Below, one piece after another: positions 1-12,500 of a stretch of 64,000 nt of DNA. The stretch is from the NCBI GenBank assembly GCA_034231615.1, contig CM067310.1:7672010-7736009 (forward strand). The letters run 5' to 3'. The notes under the pieces were generated by a model, which was not told the DNA's origin, did not search any database, and worked only from the letters and a program-made list of their open reading frames with translations. A program made the position numbers and the translations under genes. The DNA comes from Meghimatium bilineatum (taxonomy: Eukaryota > Mollusca > Gastropoda > Stylommatophora > Philomycidae). How positions within the stretch are numbered: position 1 is the stretch's first letter; each line of letters starts with the position of its first letter.

Positions 1-905
1 TTTCCATCACCATATTTTACTATCAAATGTAGTACCCCATGTCATGGTTCATCATAATCATTGTGATAAGTAATATCTACATGTTTTAGTTGTTATATTA
101 TTAGAATCATTTAGAATGTTCGTTTATTCATTGAAAAACAACATGTATCAGAGGCTCCACGTGTCAGCATGTGTATGTAGTCGCATACTCCATGTGTAAG
201 TCCGGCTAGGCCTAGTCTTGAATGAACGATGATGTATGCGATTTCTTAACGCTTTATTAATTTCTTTAGTCTATATTATGTTAGTTTGGATATGAAATAA
301 CATCTATACAACAGGAATAGGTACCGGTATATAAGAGGATTTTATCAATGTTGCCATACATTTTTCTATTAGTGCTGTCAAGAAATTATATTTGCGATTT
401 TTTAAATGGCATTTAAAGTTTTTCCCCCAATTTTCAACTTCACAACTGTCATATCACACATACATCCCAAAAAAAACTTATTATATGCATTATTCACTCC
501 TTTATTTACATGTACTAAAATCATTTTGATATCTTTACAAACAAAAAGTTATCACTCACCAAAAAATTATGCACATTGCAAAAAACTTCAGGCCTAGGGG
601 AAATTGTGTAATTTTACTTAAGAATCCTAAAGTTTAAACTCACTTCTAGAACATTTTTCCCCTTGCTAAGTTTTCTTAACTCTGCCCTAAACTAGATTAC
701 CTCTTGCCACATTACGCCTCTAAACTAAAGCTGATGACCTGTTGCTAACTTTTGGCTCCCCTACCTCAGACGCACTAAAGAATTATCCTCTGTTTTTCTC
801 TAAACTCCCACTTCATCTTTTCTCTTACTTGACCATTGTTCTCTGAAAAGCAAAGCCTCCACAGGGAATCTTTGATCTGATTCACTGATCCCACATCCAC
901 CGTAA
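1..905. other. No recognisable gene or repeat
   Basis: AT-rich sequence with only short chance open frames. I searched it for the missing first coding exon of CTNNBL1 (a short start-methionine exon followed by a donor) and did not find a convincing one. Confidence 0.5.
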
Positions 906-907
906 AG

Positions 908-1108
908 ATAAAGGTAGGTCCCATGGCATCTACCGTCGGGGATGAAGATAACTCTTCATGTACTAAGCTGTAGCAACTATTTGGTGGGGTGGCCAGTTCC
1001 CTTCCTTGCTGTTTTTTTTACCTTTCCTAACTCATGCGTCAGGTACTCATTTACAGCTGAGTCGACTGGAAGAGTGGTTGTGTCAAGTGAGAAATCCCAA
1101 CCCGGATT
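908..1108 (-). repeat. SINE-A copy, 5'-truncated
   Basis: Reverse-oriented copy of the tRNA-headed SINE seen in full at 54307-54590. It shares the blocks around CCGTCGGGGATGAAGATAAC and CAGCTGAGTCGACTGGA, but the tRNA-like head is missing at its right end. The family has no coding function. Confidence 0.7.
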
Positions 1109-1789
1109 TACACCATAGTTCATCCACCATAGTTCTTGGATATCTTTATGCAATAATGAGGCATTAGTCTTTAGAGGGATCATACCATATTTCACACTCA
1201 TGTGAGCCGTATTACATAATTCCCTACCAATTCACACAGTAACAGTAAAGCTAAGCCCTATTGTTTACATACATCGGCAGTCAACTCATTAAAACACTTC
1301 AGGTATCAAACTGCCAGCATGTTTGTAACTGAGGTAACAAAAATTGGTAGCATATCCTATCTAGGACGTAGCTATCAACCCAGCATTTGTTGGCTGTGGT
1401 GATTTTCTAGGCAATATAAATACGTTCAGTAGGTTGCCATTGCTTTCTGAACGGTCCGGATGCACAATTGCCTGTGGATCGAACTCGGTACCTTTGCCGT
1501 AAGGTAACGAAAAGGGGGCATAAATATCAATATATTCAGATTTGGTATCGCCATTACTGGTACACCCTAGCAACAGTTATACGCTAAACATTTTATTATT
1601 TGCATCCACTAGTTTGTCAGTGTTTTTTAAAATTTTTATGATGTATAACTGCATACAGTTGAAATTGAATCAGGTACCTTGGCTGTTTGAGATGTGCTCA
1701 CTACCTCTCAGTCACAGGGCAGGGCAAAAATATGAATAAAATGTTTAATTCCAATGTCATCCATGAGTTTCCAGCATCCAAAAGGGAAA

Positions 1790-2031
1790 CAAGAATAGTA
1801 AAACTTGTCATGTAGGTCATAGAGGCAACTAAGGAGATTTTGGAATGAAATTGGTTGTCCCATCCCATATAGTGTCAAAGTGACCCAGAAGCCATTCTAA
1901 AGTCAATGTGTCAGGATGAAAGGCTAAGGTATCACAGCTTTACTGTAAACAATAGCACAACGCATTCTGTTCTCTGTACTACATCATGCTAATCTTCAGG
2001 AGTTTGAGAACAAGCGGAGCAGATGAAGAAG
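1790..2031 (+). repeat. SINE-B copy
   Basis: Diverged copy of a ~275-bp interspersed repeat also found at 7505, 19318, 20322 and 27399. Shared landmarks are a GGCGACTAAGGAGG-like block, CCCATATAG, a block ending GTTCTCTGGACTACATCCTG, and the 3' end AGGAGTTTGAGAACGAACGC followed by a GAA-rich tail. The tail and dispersed copies point to LINE-driven retroposition. Confidence 0.7.
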
Positions 2032-2477
2032 TAACACTGCCACCTGCCATGTAAGTCATGACAGGCGACTAAGAAAATTGACCATGGGGTTAACTATCTC
2101 ACCCCATGATCTCAACTGTAATGAAGATTTCTTGAAGACCCATGGGAGGGAGACTGGTGGAAGGGAATAATCCCTTTTTATTTAAAGCATTCCTCGAGAT
2201 TGCAAGAAATCCACTTAGGAGTAGAAAGTTGGTCCAGCTCGTGACCTTGCCCCCTGCGACCACATTGAGTCCAGTCACCTGGGACTTGCAGAAGATCTGG
2301 TAAACATCCCTATCAAAAAAGAATGCCAGATAAACACCAAATCTGGAGCTGAAAGTAAAACTCTCCTGTTTGGCATCACGAACAAGAGTTGAGAAATGTG
2401 TACTCTTTGGGGTTCTCTTATATAGTAAACATTTAGTTTAAAATACCCTCCCCCAGTCCCCCCAGGCCTGCCAAAGA

Positions 2478-2622
2478 CTGATGTGTTGGGCCATTGGCGC
2501 AAATAAAACAGCAACACAACGCATTTCCATTCTCTGGACTATATTCAACTGGAAATCTTGTAGGACCATTGTCATGCTACAAGAGAAATCCAGCGGGAGT
2601 TTGAGAATGAACGCTGAAGAAG
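2478..2622 (+). repeat. SINE-B short variant
   Basis: A ~145-bp variant of SINE-B with a different middle (CATTGGCGCAAATAAAAC) but the same 3' end, GGGAGTTTGAGAATGAACGC plus GAAGAAGAAG. Sister copies are at 4346-4502, 29740-29882 and 39195-39318. Confidence 0.7.
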
Positions 2623-2667
2623 AAGAGTCCCCCCCAGGAAATCAGAACATGACTTTTAGTACTAGGA

Positions 2668-3165
2668 ATTTAGCCAAAAGGGCAGGTAAAATCCCCACTT
2701 GATGATTTGTCACCAGAAAGGTCATTCATTTTCTCATGTAAAATAGAAAAAAAATCATAAGGCAGCAAACAAGATTCTTGATTAGAAACTGGCTTCACAG
2801 CACATGGGACATTCCCATAAGTGCTCCTCTCCGCTCCAGCAGCCATCCCAGTGTATGTAGACTCAGAGTTCAGGTGTTGATTGTGTGATCTTCGGGACTT
2901 TTCAAAAAATTTACTTTCCCTTCCGTCACCTCTAGATACTCCCATTTCTAACATTCTCTGTACGTGTACGTTCTCAGCCTCATTGACATCATCTTCATCT
3001 TGAAATGAATTTATTACTGCCTTCATTAAGTCTGCTTTATCTCTTCTCAGCAATGTGCTGTCTATCGCCGCATTGCCTGCCAATAAGTCGGCTCTCTCGT
3101 TTCCTCTGACCCCAGCATGACCAGGGCAGTATATCCATGTAATGCTCTGGACAAGATTTAAAATC
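2668..3165 (-). pseudogene. LINE fragment: end of RNase H domain and C-terminal tail
   Basis: Minus-strand translation reads WIYCPGHAGVRGNERAD, the end of a retrotransposon RNase H domain with its last acidic catalytic residue, followed by a ~130-residue tail. Related pieces lie at 45640-46015 (+), 47925-48310 (-) and 40100-40780 (-). It is truncated at both ends and not a functional gene. Confidence 0.75.
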
Positions 3166-3375
3166 TAAAAGGTCAAATCCGATGGCACCTATTCACCTCA
3201 CAACTTGAGTCAACACAATTAGTATTACATTTGAAGCAACCTTGTTCATTTCCTCATGAAAAAAACTCACAAATATTTTGGCGGAGTTTTTTTAAAGAAA
3301 GATAACCCCCACTCCACACTAAAAATGTGTGTCTATGACCTGTATCAACAATTTTATTTTTTGTTTTTTTAATAG

Positions 3376-3555
3376 CCAGAGAAACCTACTTTTGAGTCCA
3401 GAAGCAAGAAACCAAGGGATGAAAACGATGATGATCACAGAAAAAAGAAAAGACGGACAGACTCTGAAATTGTCCACAATTCCTATATAGACAACAAACA
3501 GATAACAGAAGAGGAAAGGGATAGAATCAAACAGATGATAGAATCAGAGCCAGAT
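3376..3555 (+). CDS. CTNNBL1: CTNNBL1 exon v1 (basic N-terminal region)
   Basis: Residues 1-60 of the visible protein. Acceptor TTTTTAATAG and donor GTAAGT bound 180 nt, phase 0 at both ends. It contains KKPRDENDDD and RKKKRR, matching the NLS-like region of CTNNBL1. The region is less conserved than the rest but correctly placed, and the reading frame runs directly into v2. Confidence 0.9.
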
Positions 3556-6500
3556 GTAAGTTCTGTCTTCTGTTTATTCATTTCTTCTTCTACGTTCAGT
3601 ATCTGTGGTCATGCTATACCGTCAGGCCTGTCGTCAAGACGAAGTCCACTGTCTTCTCCAGGTGAGAGCGCTGCCCCATAGCTTTTGCCTCAAGACTGTA
3701 TCCTCTGGCCAGGTCTGCTGTCTCTGCTCTTTGTATGTTGGGCAGTCCTGAAGTATGTGTTCTGGGGTCTGGGTTCCGGATCCACATGGACATTCATCTG
3801 TGTATGAGATCCTTAATCGGTAAAGGTGACCCAACAGTCTGCAGTTTATTTACTAAATAAATCATAACAAAAGGTCAGAGGATTTCTGTCAAGGTGGAGA
3901 CTGCAGCATTAACAAAGAGAAGAAGAGATAACATCTATGATAATGTATTATTGTTGCTGATTACTAGTATACCACTGTGAAACGTGATGGCCTAGTTGAT
4001 AGAGATTCTTGCTTACTATAACCTGGCTACAGCTTCCCAGGTTCAAAGCCATGTCTGGACACAAATAATCTGGGTCTTGATTTCTCGCCTGACACAACCG
4101 TTTCTCCAGTCGACCCAGCTGTAAATGGATACCTCACACATGAGTTAGGTAAGGTAAAGACAGTAGACAGCAAGGAAGGGAACTGGCTACCCCACCTAAT
4201 CGTTGCTGTGGCTCATTACATTAATAGTTGTCTTCATCCCCGACGGCAGGTTGCTGCCATGGGACATTCCTTTACTTTACTGATTAATATAACTAATAAG
4301 TAAGCAAAAAATACCAAATATAAAGTCAATGAAATATGAGAAATTCTGCAGAAGACGGATGTGTCAGACCATTGGCGCAAATAAAACGGCGACAACGCAT
4401 TTCCATTTTCTGGACTATATCCTGCTGGAAATCTAGTTGGACCATTGTCCTGCTACAAGAGAGATCCAGTGGGAGTTTGAGAATGAACACTGAAGAAGAA
4501 GACATGAGAAATAACACAAATGAACAAGGCACATACATTCTTTTGTTATTTGTTATTTCTCATTACTATTACTTTACAAGTGGTATTTTTGCTTACTTAT
4601 TAGTTATATTAGTAATCAGTGACAATAATACATAATGTGTTGCATTTTTTCTTGAAATAAATGTCAATATAATAAAATAGAAAAAAGCTTTCGGCCAATC
4701 TCTTTGACTTCTAACATCAGTAAATTTGCAGAGCGAATGCTGAACAGCAGATTATACTGGTGGCTGGAAGCTTCAGCGTCCCTCAACAACTCTTCTAGCA
4801 GGTTTCCTAAGAGGACCAAGGACTGAAGACCAACTCTTTTTTTTTTTCACCCAGAATGTGAAGGACAATTTTCAGCACAGGAAGAGTACAGTTGCCGTCT
4901 TTGTAGACCTAATGCAAGCATATGACAAGGTGTGGAGAAAGGGACTATTGCTAAAAATGCAAAACATGGGCATTTATGGGGAAATGTACAAATGGATTAA
5001 GAACTATATAAGTGACAGAACCAAACAAACTGCGGTAAACAAAAATTATCATCCAAACGCACGCTTGAGGGAGAGCTACCTCTCAGCTGCACCATATTCT
5101 TAATCTTCATAAATGATCTACCTGACTTGCTTAACACCTGCAAGGCCATGTTGCAGATGATCTTGTTATATGGACAAGTGGATCAGACTTCCACCTGGCT
5201 GCAGAGAGACTTAGAAAAACCCTTCTCACAATATCAATATTCTGCAACTTCTGGAAGCTGAAGGTAAACACCAGTAAAACCACATATACCATATTTACAC
5301 TTGGTAACAAACAAAAAAAGAAGAAACTTAAAGTCACTCTTGCGGAGCTCAAATAAATTGTGAAGAAAACCCAACATACCTAGGTGTTCAGCTGGGCTGG
5401 AGGCTAACCTTCAACAACTTTATTAGCATCGCAGAAAAAGCGTTTAGGAGGTTGAACTTGCTAAAGCGTCTTGCCAGTACATCCTGGGGAACCGACAAGA
5501 CAACATTTAGGCATGCATACATAGGATATGTCAAATCCATATTTGACTAATCTCCCCTTGCAGGACACATCATCAAAAAACTCTTGCACATACGTGGACA
5601 AAGCCAGGCTCTCCACTTCATGTGGGGTGGCGTGAGATCAACACCAATGGTGGCATGTGAACCGATGCAAAAATAGAGCCACTAGACATTAGAAGAGAAA
5701 AGGCAGCTATAAAAACTGTCGAAACATAAAAACGACCCCCACAAAACCATTCTGACAAAAAAGTACCGGTAGTCTACAAATAGACATGCAAAACAAGAAA
5801 TAAAGTAAAAATGCCCAGTACAGCTGGCAGAATAAATAAACAAGAAATAAAGTAAAAATGCCCAGTACAGCTGGCAGAATAAATAAACAAGAAATAAAGT
5901 AAAAATGCCCAGTACAGCTGGCAGAATAAATAAACAAGAAATAAAGTAAAAATGCCCAGTACAGCTGGCAGAATAAATAAACAAGAAATAAAGTAAAAAT
6001 GCCCAGTACAGCTGGCAGAATAAATAAACAAGAAATAAAGTAAAAATGCCCAGTACAGCTGGCAGAATAAATAAACAAGAAATAAAGTAAAAATCCCCAG
6101 TACAGCTGGCAGAATAAATAAACAAGAAATAAAGTAAAAATGCCCAGTACAGCTGGCAGAATAAATAAACAAGAAATAAAGTAAAAATGCCCAGTACAGC
6201 TGGCAGAATAAATAAACAAGAAACATCATCTGCCTGAAGATAGAGAGAATTCTGAAAGTATATCATATACCCCCACATATGCATTTCTCATACTGCCCCA
6301 AATAAGCACTACACTAGTTGACAGGTCCGTAACCAAGGCAACAAACCAAAACACCCTTAAATCCATTACAATAGAGACTACCGATTCCTACCCCAAGGAC
6401 TGGATCCAAGGTTACACAGATAGGTCAGCCTTTAGTCACCATCAATTCAGGATATGGCTCTCATAGTTCTCCCTGACAAAATATTAATAGAGTTATCTGC

Positions 6501-9500
6501 TGCTTGTGGAGAGTTCTGCAGCAACTATGATGCAGCTGTGAAAATAATAACAGAAACACTCTCATACATCACCAACAAATACAAAAATGTTCCAACACGT
6601 CCAAAAAAAACCCTTGTAATATTCATGGACTATCCAACAGCAGAGAAAACCATAAGCAACATACTTCAAGCTACAAAGATACTTACATCCTATGATATCA
6701 ATACTACACAATAGTGGATACCAGACCACACAGGTAGGCCTATCAGCGGGAATGAAAGTGCTGATAAACTGGCAAAAAAAAACCGGGAGCAAGCATGCAC
6801 CAACCAGGAATCTCTACCAACCTTAGAACAGATAAACACATCAGAAATAACTTTAAACAACAAAGGATGCACTGCTGGGCCACTGGCTCAAAAGGAAGAG
6901 TACAGAAATGTTCCAACCAAATCCACATGACAGCATAAATATACTAACACACAGCAAAGATCAAACCACAATATTTAGGCTACGAACAGCACATTTACAA
7001 CTTAACAAACACATATAAAGGTTTACCGCAGACCATTCTGCAATCATTGCAACAGACAAGAGGAGGAAACAGTAAAACATCACCTTATTGAATGCCCTTC
7101 ACTACAAGACCTACGAAAACAACTGTTACCACCAAACTCCTCCATCACTAATACCCTTTATACAGACACAACACAGTTGAAGAGGACATGCACCTACCAC
7201 CACTAGACACAGGGAAGATAGAGTGAAAGCTTGCAACCCCAGGTATTGGATAAGTAGGTAAGAAAATACACGTTAAGAAGACAGTTTGTTATATTGAGAA
7301 AATTCTTCTTCTTCTTCTTTCGTTCGCTAATAATGTCTATTATCTGCAGTTTTGTATATTGAGAAAATCAAGCTTTCTTACTTATCCATTCCACGGGGTT
7401 GCTAGCTTTCACTCTTTCATTCTTGTGCCTAGTGGTGGTAGGTGACAAAAGCATTAAATAACACTGACATTGGGAAAACAAAATAGATGATATTAGTATT
7501 CTCGCCCGTGTGTTGCGAGGGCTCAAAAGGGGAGCAAAGAATAGTAACACTGTTTACCTTCCATGCATGTCGTAACAGGCGACTAAGGAGGTTATGGGAT
7601 TGAGTTGGATGTCCCATCCCATATAGGGTCAGTGACCCAAAGCCATGCTGAAGTCGGATGTATCAGGCCGAATGGCGCAGATATCGCAGCAATGCTGTAA
7701 ACCATGACACAGCGCATTCTGTTCTCTGGACTACATCCTGCTAATCTGCAGGAGTTTGAGCACGAACGCAGAAGAAGAAGTATTCCTAAGTCTACAGTTA
7801 CTTTCAGAGATAGTCTAAAATGATACTTTCTTCACAGGCTGAAGCCATGGATGAAATAGGATTCAAGAAATTGCTTTTACATTTTGAAAAACAAGTGTAC
7901 AGAAACCAAGAAATGAGAATTAAGTACCCAGATTTGCCAGAAAAGTAAGGTTTTAATTTTGTATATTGTTAGTTATTTTGTAGAAATAACATCCTTACTG
8001 CACATCAAATCAACTGTCTATAAGTGCTCAGATCTCCTCACGATATCCTTACTGTACATCAAACCATCTGTCTATAAGTACTCGGATCTCCTCAAGATAT
8101 CCTTACTGCACATCAAACCATCTGTCTATAAGTACTCAGATCTCCTCAAGATATCCTTACTGTACATCAAACCATCTGTCTATAAGTACTCGGATCTCCT
8201 CAAGATATCCTTACTGCACATCAAACCATCTGTCTATAAGTACTCGGATCTCCTCAAGATATCCTTACTGCACATCAAACCATCTGTCTATAAGTACTCA
8301 GATCTCCTCAAGATATCCTTACTGTACATCAAACCATCTGTCTATAAGTACTCAGATCTCCTCAAGATATCCTTACTGTACATCAAACCATCTGTCTATA
8401 AGTACTCGGATCTCCTCAAGATATCCTTACTGCACATCAAACCATCTGTCTATAAGTACTCAGATCTCCTCAAGATATCCTTACTGTACATCAAACCATC
8501 TGTCTATAAGTACTCGGATCTCCTCAAGATATCCTTACTGCACATCAAACCATCTGTCTATAAGTACTCGGATCTCCTCAAGATATCCTTACTGCACATC
8601 AAACCATCTGTCTATAAGTACTCAGATCTCCTCAAGATATCCTTACTGTACATCAAACCATCTGTCTATAAGTACTCAGATCTCCTCAAGATATCCTTAC
8701 TGTACATCAAACCATCTGTCTATAAGTACTCGGATCTCCTCAAGATATCCTTACTGCACATCAAACCATCTGTCTATAAGTACTCAGATCTCCTCAAGAT
8801 ATCCTTACTGCACATCAAACCATCTGTCTATAAGTACTCGGATCTCCTCAAGATATCCTTACTGCACATCAAACCATCTGTCTATAAGTACTCGGATCTC
8901 CTCAAGATATCCTTACTGCACATCAAACCATCTGTCTATAAGTGCTCAGATCTCCTCAAGATATCCTTACTGCACATCAAACCATCTGTCTATAAGTGCT
9001 CAGATCTCCTCAAGATATCCTTACTGCACATCAAACCATCTGTCTATAAGTACTCAGATCTCCTCACGATATCCTTACTGTACATCAAACCATCTGTCTA
9101 TAAGTACTCGGATCTCCTCAAGATATCCTTACTGCACATCAAACCATCTGTCTATAAGTACTCAGATCTCCTCAAGATATCCTTACTGTACATCAAACCA
9201 TCTGTCTATAAGTACTCGGATCTCCTCAAGATATCCTTACTGCACATCAAACCATCTGTCTATAAGTACTCGGATCTCCTCAAGATATCCTTACTGCACA
9301 TCAAACCATCTGTCTATAAGTGCTCAGATCTCCTCAAGATATCCTTACTGCACATCAAACCATCTGTCTATAAGTGCTCAGATCTCCTCAAGATATCCTT
9401 ACTGCACATCAAACCATCTGTCTATAAGTACTCGGATCTCCTCAAGATATCCTTACTGTACATCAAGCCGTCTGTCTAGAAGTGCTCAGATCTCCTCAAG

Positions 9501-12500
9501 ATATCCATCAGTGTGTAGCGACTGACCACACTTACTCTGTGTTATTTTACCAGTCTGCTCTGGTTACCTGCAATTGTTTAGTCATGCCCCTCACAACATG
9601 ATGTTTCTGTAGTTTGCTCAGGGTTGCAGTTTCACAAGTATTTTTGTATATTCTTTTTTATATTGTATTTAATTGTAAAACTTAAAAATGGGTCAAAAAG
9701 TTATGGGAATCGACTTCATTGTACTCAGATTTTCCTATATGTACTCCACAGATGTCAAGCATCTTCTCTCTTGATCTTCCCCATACCCTTGTTGCTCTTC
9801 AACTTGCCTGTTATTACAATGTGTTCATCTTTCCTTATCTCATGATTTGTCCAAAAAATATGGACTGTCTGTTTCTGATGCAGATAAGCGTTTCTCTATC
9901 TGAATTACATTATTTCAAGATATCTTCATTACGCTTTTATCTGTCCATGGTTTTCTTAACATTCTTCTATAAAATCACATCTCTACTGTTTCAATATAAT
10001 CTTTCACGGTTCTGCTGAGTGTCCAAGATTCACTTCCATACGTCCGAGTTGTTCTGTATAGCTTATAAGTACTTTCTCATCTCACTTGACAAAGATGTAT
10101 CACAGACGGACTTCATATATTTCACTCGCAGCAATCTGTCTTGTTTCACATAATCCTAAGATTTTGACGTTCATTCTCAATATTTTCCAGTTTGACAACT
10201 TGCATGAGTGTTCTTACATTCCATGTTCTAATAACTATAGGCTTATTTTTATGTGTTGACTAGAGTGTCAGATGACAGTCTGGATGCACCTGTAGCACCT
10301 GCTGCTCCCTACTGAATGAGTCAGTTCTTTAACTCCCCTTTGACATTATTTAGAATAATAGAATTATTGTGTGTGCACATAATATTTGCTTTGCATTAAT
10401 AAATTCTTGAGACTAACGGGAATTGAACCAATCCGTTCAACAGCACCAAATCGCCTAGCAACTATCGAACACACGTTCTTCAGTACTTGACTAATCGCAT
10501 CTCCAAAAAAAGATGCAATTTCATCAAGCCATTCAAACCGTGCACACAAAGTCATCAGAACGGACAGATCGAGACAAGGACTATTACAGCAACAACAAAC
10601 ATCACATACAGGTTTTGAAATATCCTAAGTAACAACAAACATATAACATAATATCCGTATTTAGTTATACAAGGGCCGATAGGTCTTCTTGTAAACATGG
10701 ATAACATATATAGACAATACAATTTTGCTTCGAATAATTGTTTATACAAGTAAATTTAAGTAGGAAGCCAGAGGACAATTTATAAAAATTCTTGAGACTA
10801 ACGGGAATTAAATCAGTCCGTTCAACTGCACCAAATCGCATAGCAACTATTGAACACGCGTTCTTCAATACTTGACTAACCGCATCTCCAAAAAAAGATG
10901 AGATTTCATCAAGCCATTCAAACCATGCACACAAAGTCACCAGAACGGACCAATCGAGACAAGGACTATTACAACAACAACAAACATCCCATACAGGTTA
11001 ATACAGGTTAATAGTTTGCATTAATACTCACAGTATTTCAACCTCAGAATATTTTTTTCTTTTCATCCGTGATATAATTATTAATTGTTTTTTGCATGTC
11101 ATCCTAGATTTATGGAGACAGAGATTGAGCTGAATGAGGTTATTCATGAGATGCATGTGATGGCCACTGTACCAGAACATTACCAAATTCTTGTGGATCT
11201 CCGCAGTGTCCAGTCATTGCTGCAGTTGATTAGTCATGATAATACAGGTTATTGTCCACATTTTTTGTTTGTGTCTTTTCTATGACAGTATCTGCCAGTA
11301 TTCTTTCTGTGTGTGTGTGTTCATTCTCACACTTGGTTGGTTGGTTGGTTGCTGATCCAGCGGTCCATGGGCTCATGCCCTTTGACCCATAGATATTTTG
11401 TATTGGCATTATATTGCTGGGGAGTCTGTGGATTTTCGTCCCACCCTTGGCCAGAGCCAGAGAACAATTAACACACCACCAGGAAGGTAGGTTTCAACCT
11501 ATGAACTGCTCTGAGCCACTGCAGCCAAGATAGGGTTCACTGTGCTCATTCCCCGCCACCAATTGACTACTGGTTATGCCGAACTTCTCTATTGCTCCAG
11601 GCATGCAACCAAATGTTCAAGTCAAAAGGATTGTCACGTCCTGAGTCAGTGTGCCTCTATGATGGGCCTCAGCCATAAGAAAAACAGTGCTGTCAGTTTC
11701 CTCCTCCTCACTGCTGTGCAGCAAATCTCTGGCTCCCTCCCAACCACAGAGGGTGCATACATAAACAAAAATGAAAACAACATGGCATAAAATACATTGT
11801 AACAAAAAAAGAAAGTATGAGAGGCATAATTGTATAGATGACATGCCATGAAGCTTCTATAATAGATAACCTCAATATAACGGCATGTCATCTACTTAGG
11901 TTTTTCTGTTGCATGGGTGGTTTGTCTAATGGGCCATTGGTGAGACCCACAGACGCAAACCATGTGTAATTCTTACACTTCCTCCAGATCTTTTTTATAG
12001 CAGGACAAAGGTCTTACAAGATTTTCAGCGGATGTAGTCCAGAGAATGTAAATGCATTATGTCACTGTTTTATTTGCAGTAATTTCCAGACAGTAATTTC
12101 CAGACAGTAATTTCAAACTTGAGTGTTGGTACTAAGTCTTTCAGTGTTTTTACCACTTCCACTGAAAGGCATATTGATATTATAGTCAGCCTGCTGTACA
12201 GACAGCGTACACTGTATGGACACCTGAGGGTAAAAGAAAACGAGAAAGGTGTAAAGCAACCCTAAAAAACACCATACTTAAAGAAGGGAAAATAATAGGC
12301 TGCAAGATCATACAAAAACTAAAATTGCAGGCAACGGGCCACAACACATGGAGAATCAAAACCTCTGCTCCCCATCGAGGCCAGCACCTTGTAGTGGTGA
12401 TGGGGCTTAGTTCAGCCATCAGGGGCTGGAAAATAAGACTGGTTGGGCAGGACCATAGTCCGGCCCAAGTAAGCAGAGTGCTGAAGACGGAGGCAACCAG

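Larger units (their letters stand above)
3942..4636. mobile_element. Inverted-repeat element carrying SINE insertions
   Basis: The left end (around 3942, TAATGTATTATTGTTGCTGA) and the right end (around 4600-4636) are inverted copies. A second inverted pair lies inside: 4281-4337 against the reverse complement of 4550-4622, sharing ACTAATAAGTAAGCAAAAA. It looks like a non-autonomous hairpin element into which a SINE-A (3985-4280) and a SINE-B variant (4346-4502) inserted. No transposase is visible. Confidence 0.5.

Noticed and set aside
977-1201. 74-codon minus-strand ORF
   Set aside because: Most of it is SINE-A sequence; the apparent protein is the reading of a repeat.
2000-3375. Missing first coding exon of CTNNBL1
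   Set aside because: No ATG-containing segment with a donor in the right phase and resembling the family N-terminus was found; it is probably left of the window.
7959-9479. 506-codon open frame with an 18-residue repeat
   Set aside because: Lies entirely in the 54-bp minisatellite in a CTNNBL1 intron. It is not in frame with exon v2 and has no splice signals or unique sequence; 54 is a multiple of three, so one stop-free unit keeps it open.
10401-10470. Possible functional tRNA gene on the minus strand
   Set aside because: There is a B-box-like GGTTCAATTCC and a plausible 3' stem, but I could not build a full cloverleaf and a near copy lies 387 bp away, so a tRNA-derived repeat is more likely.
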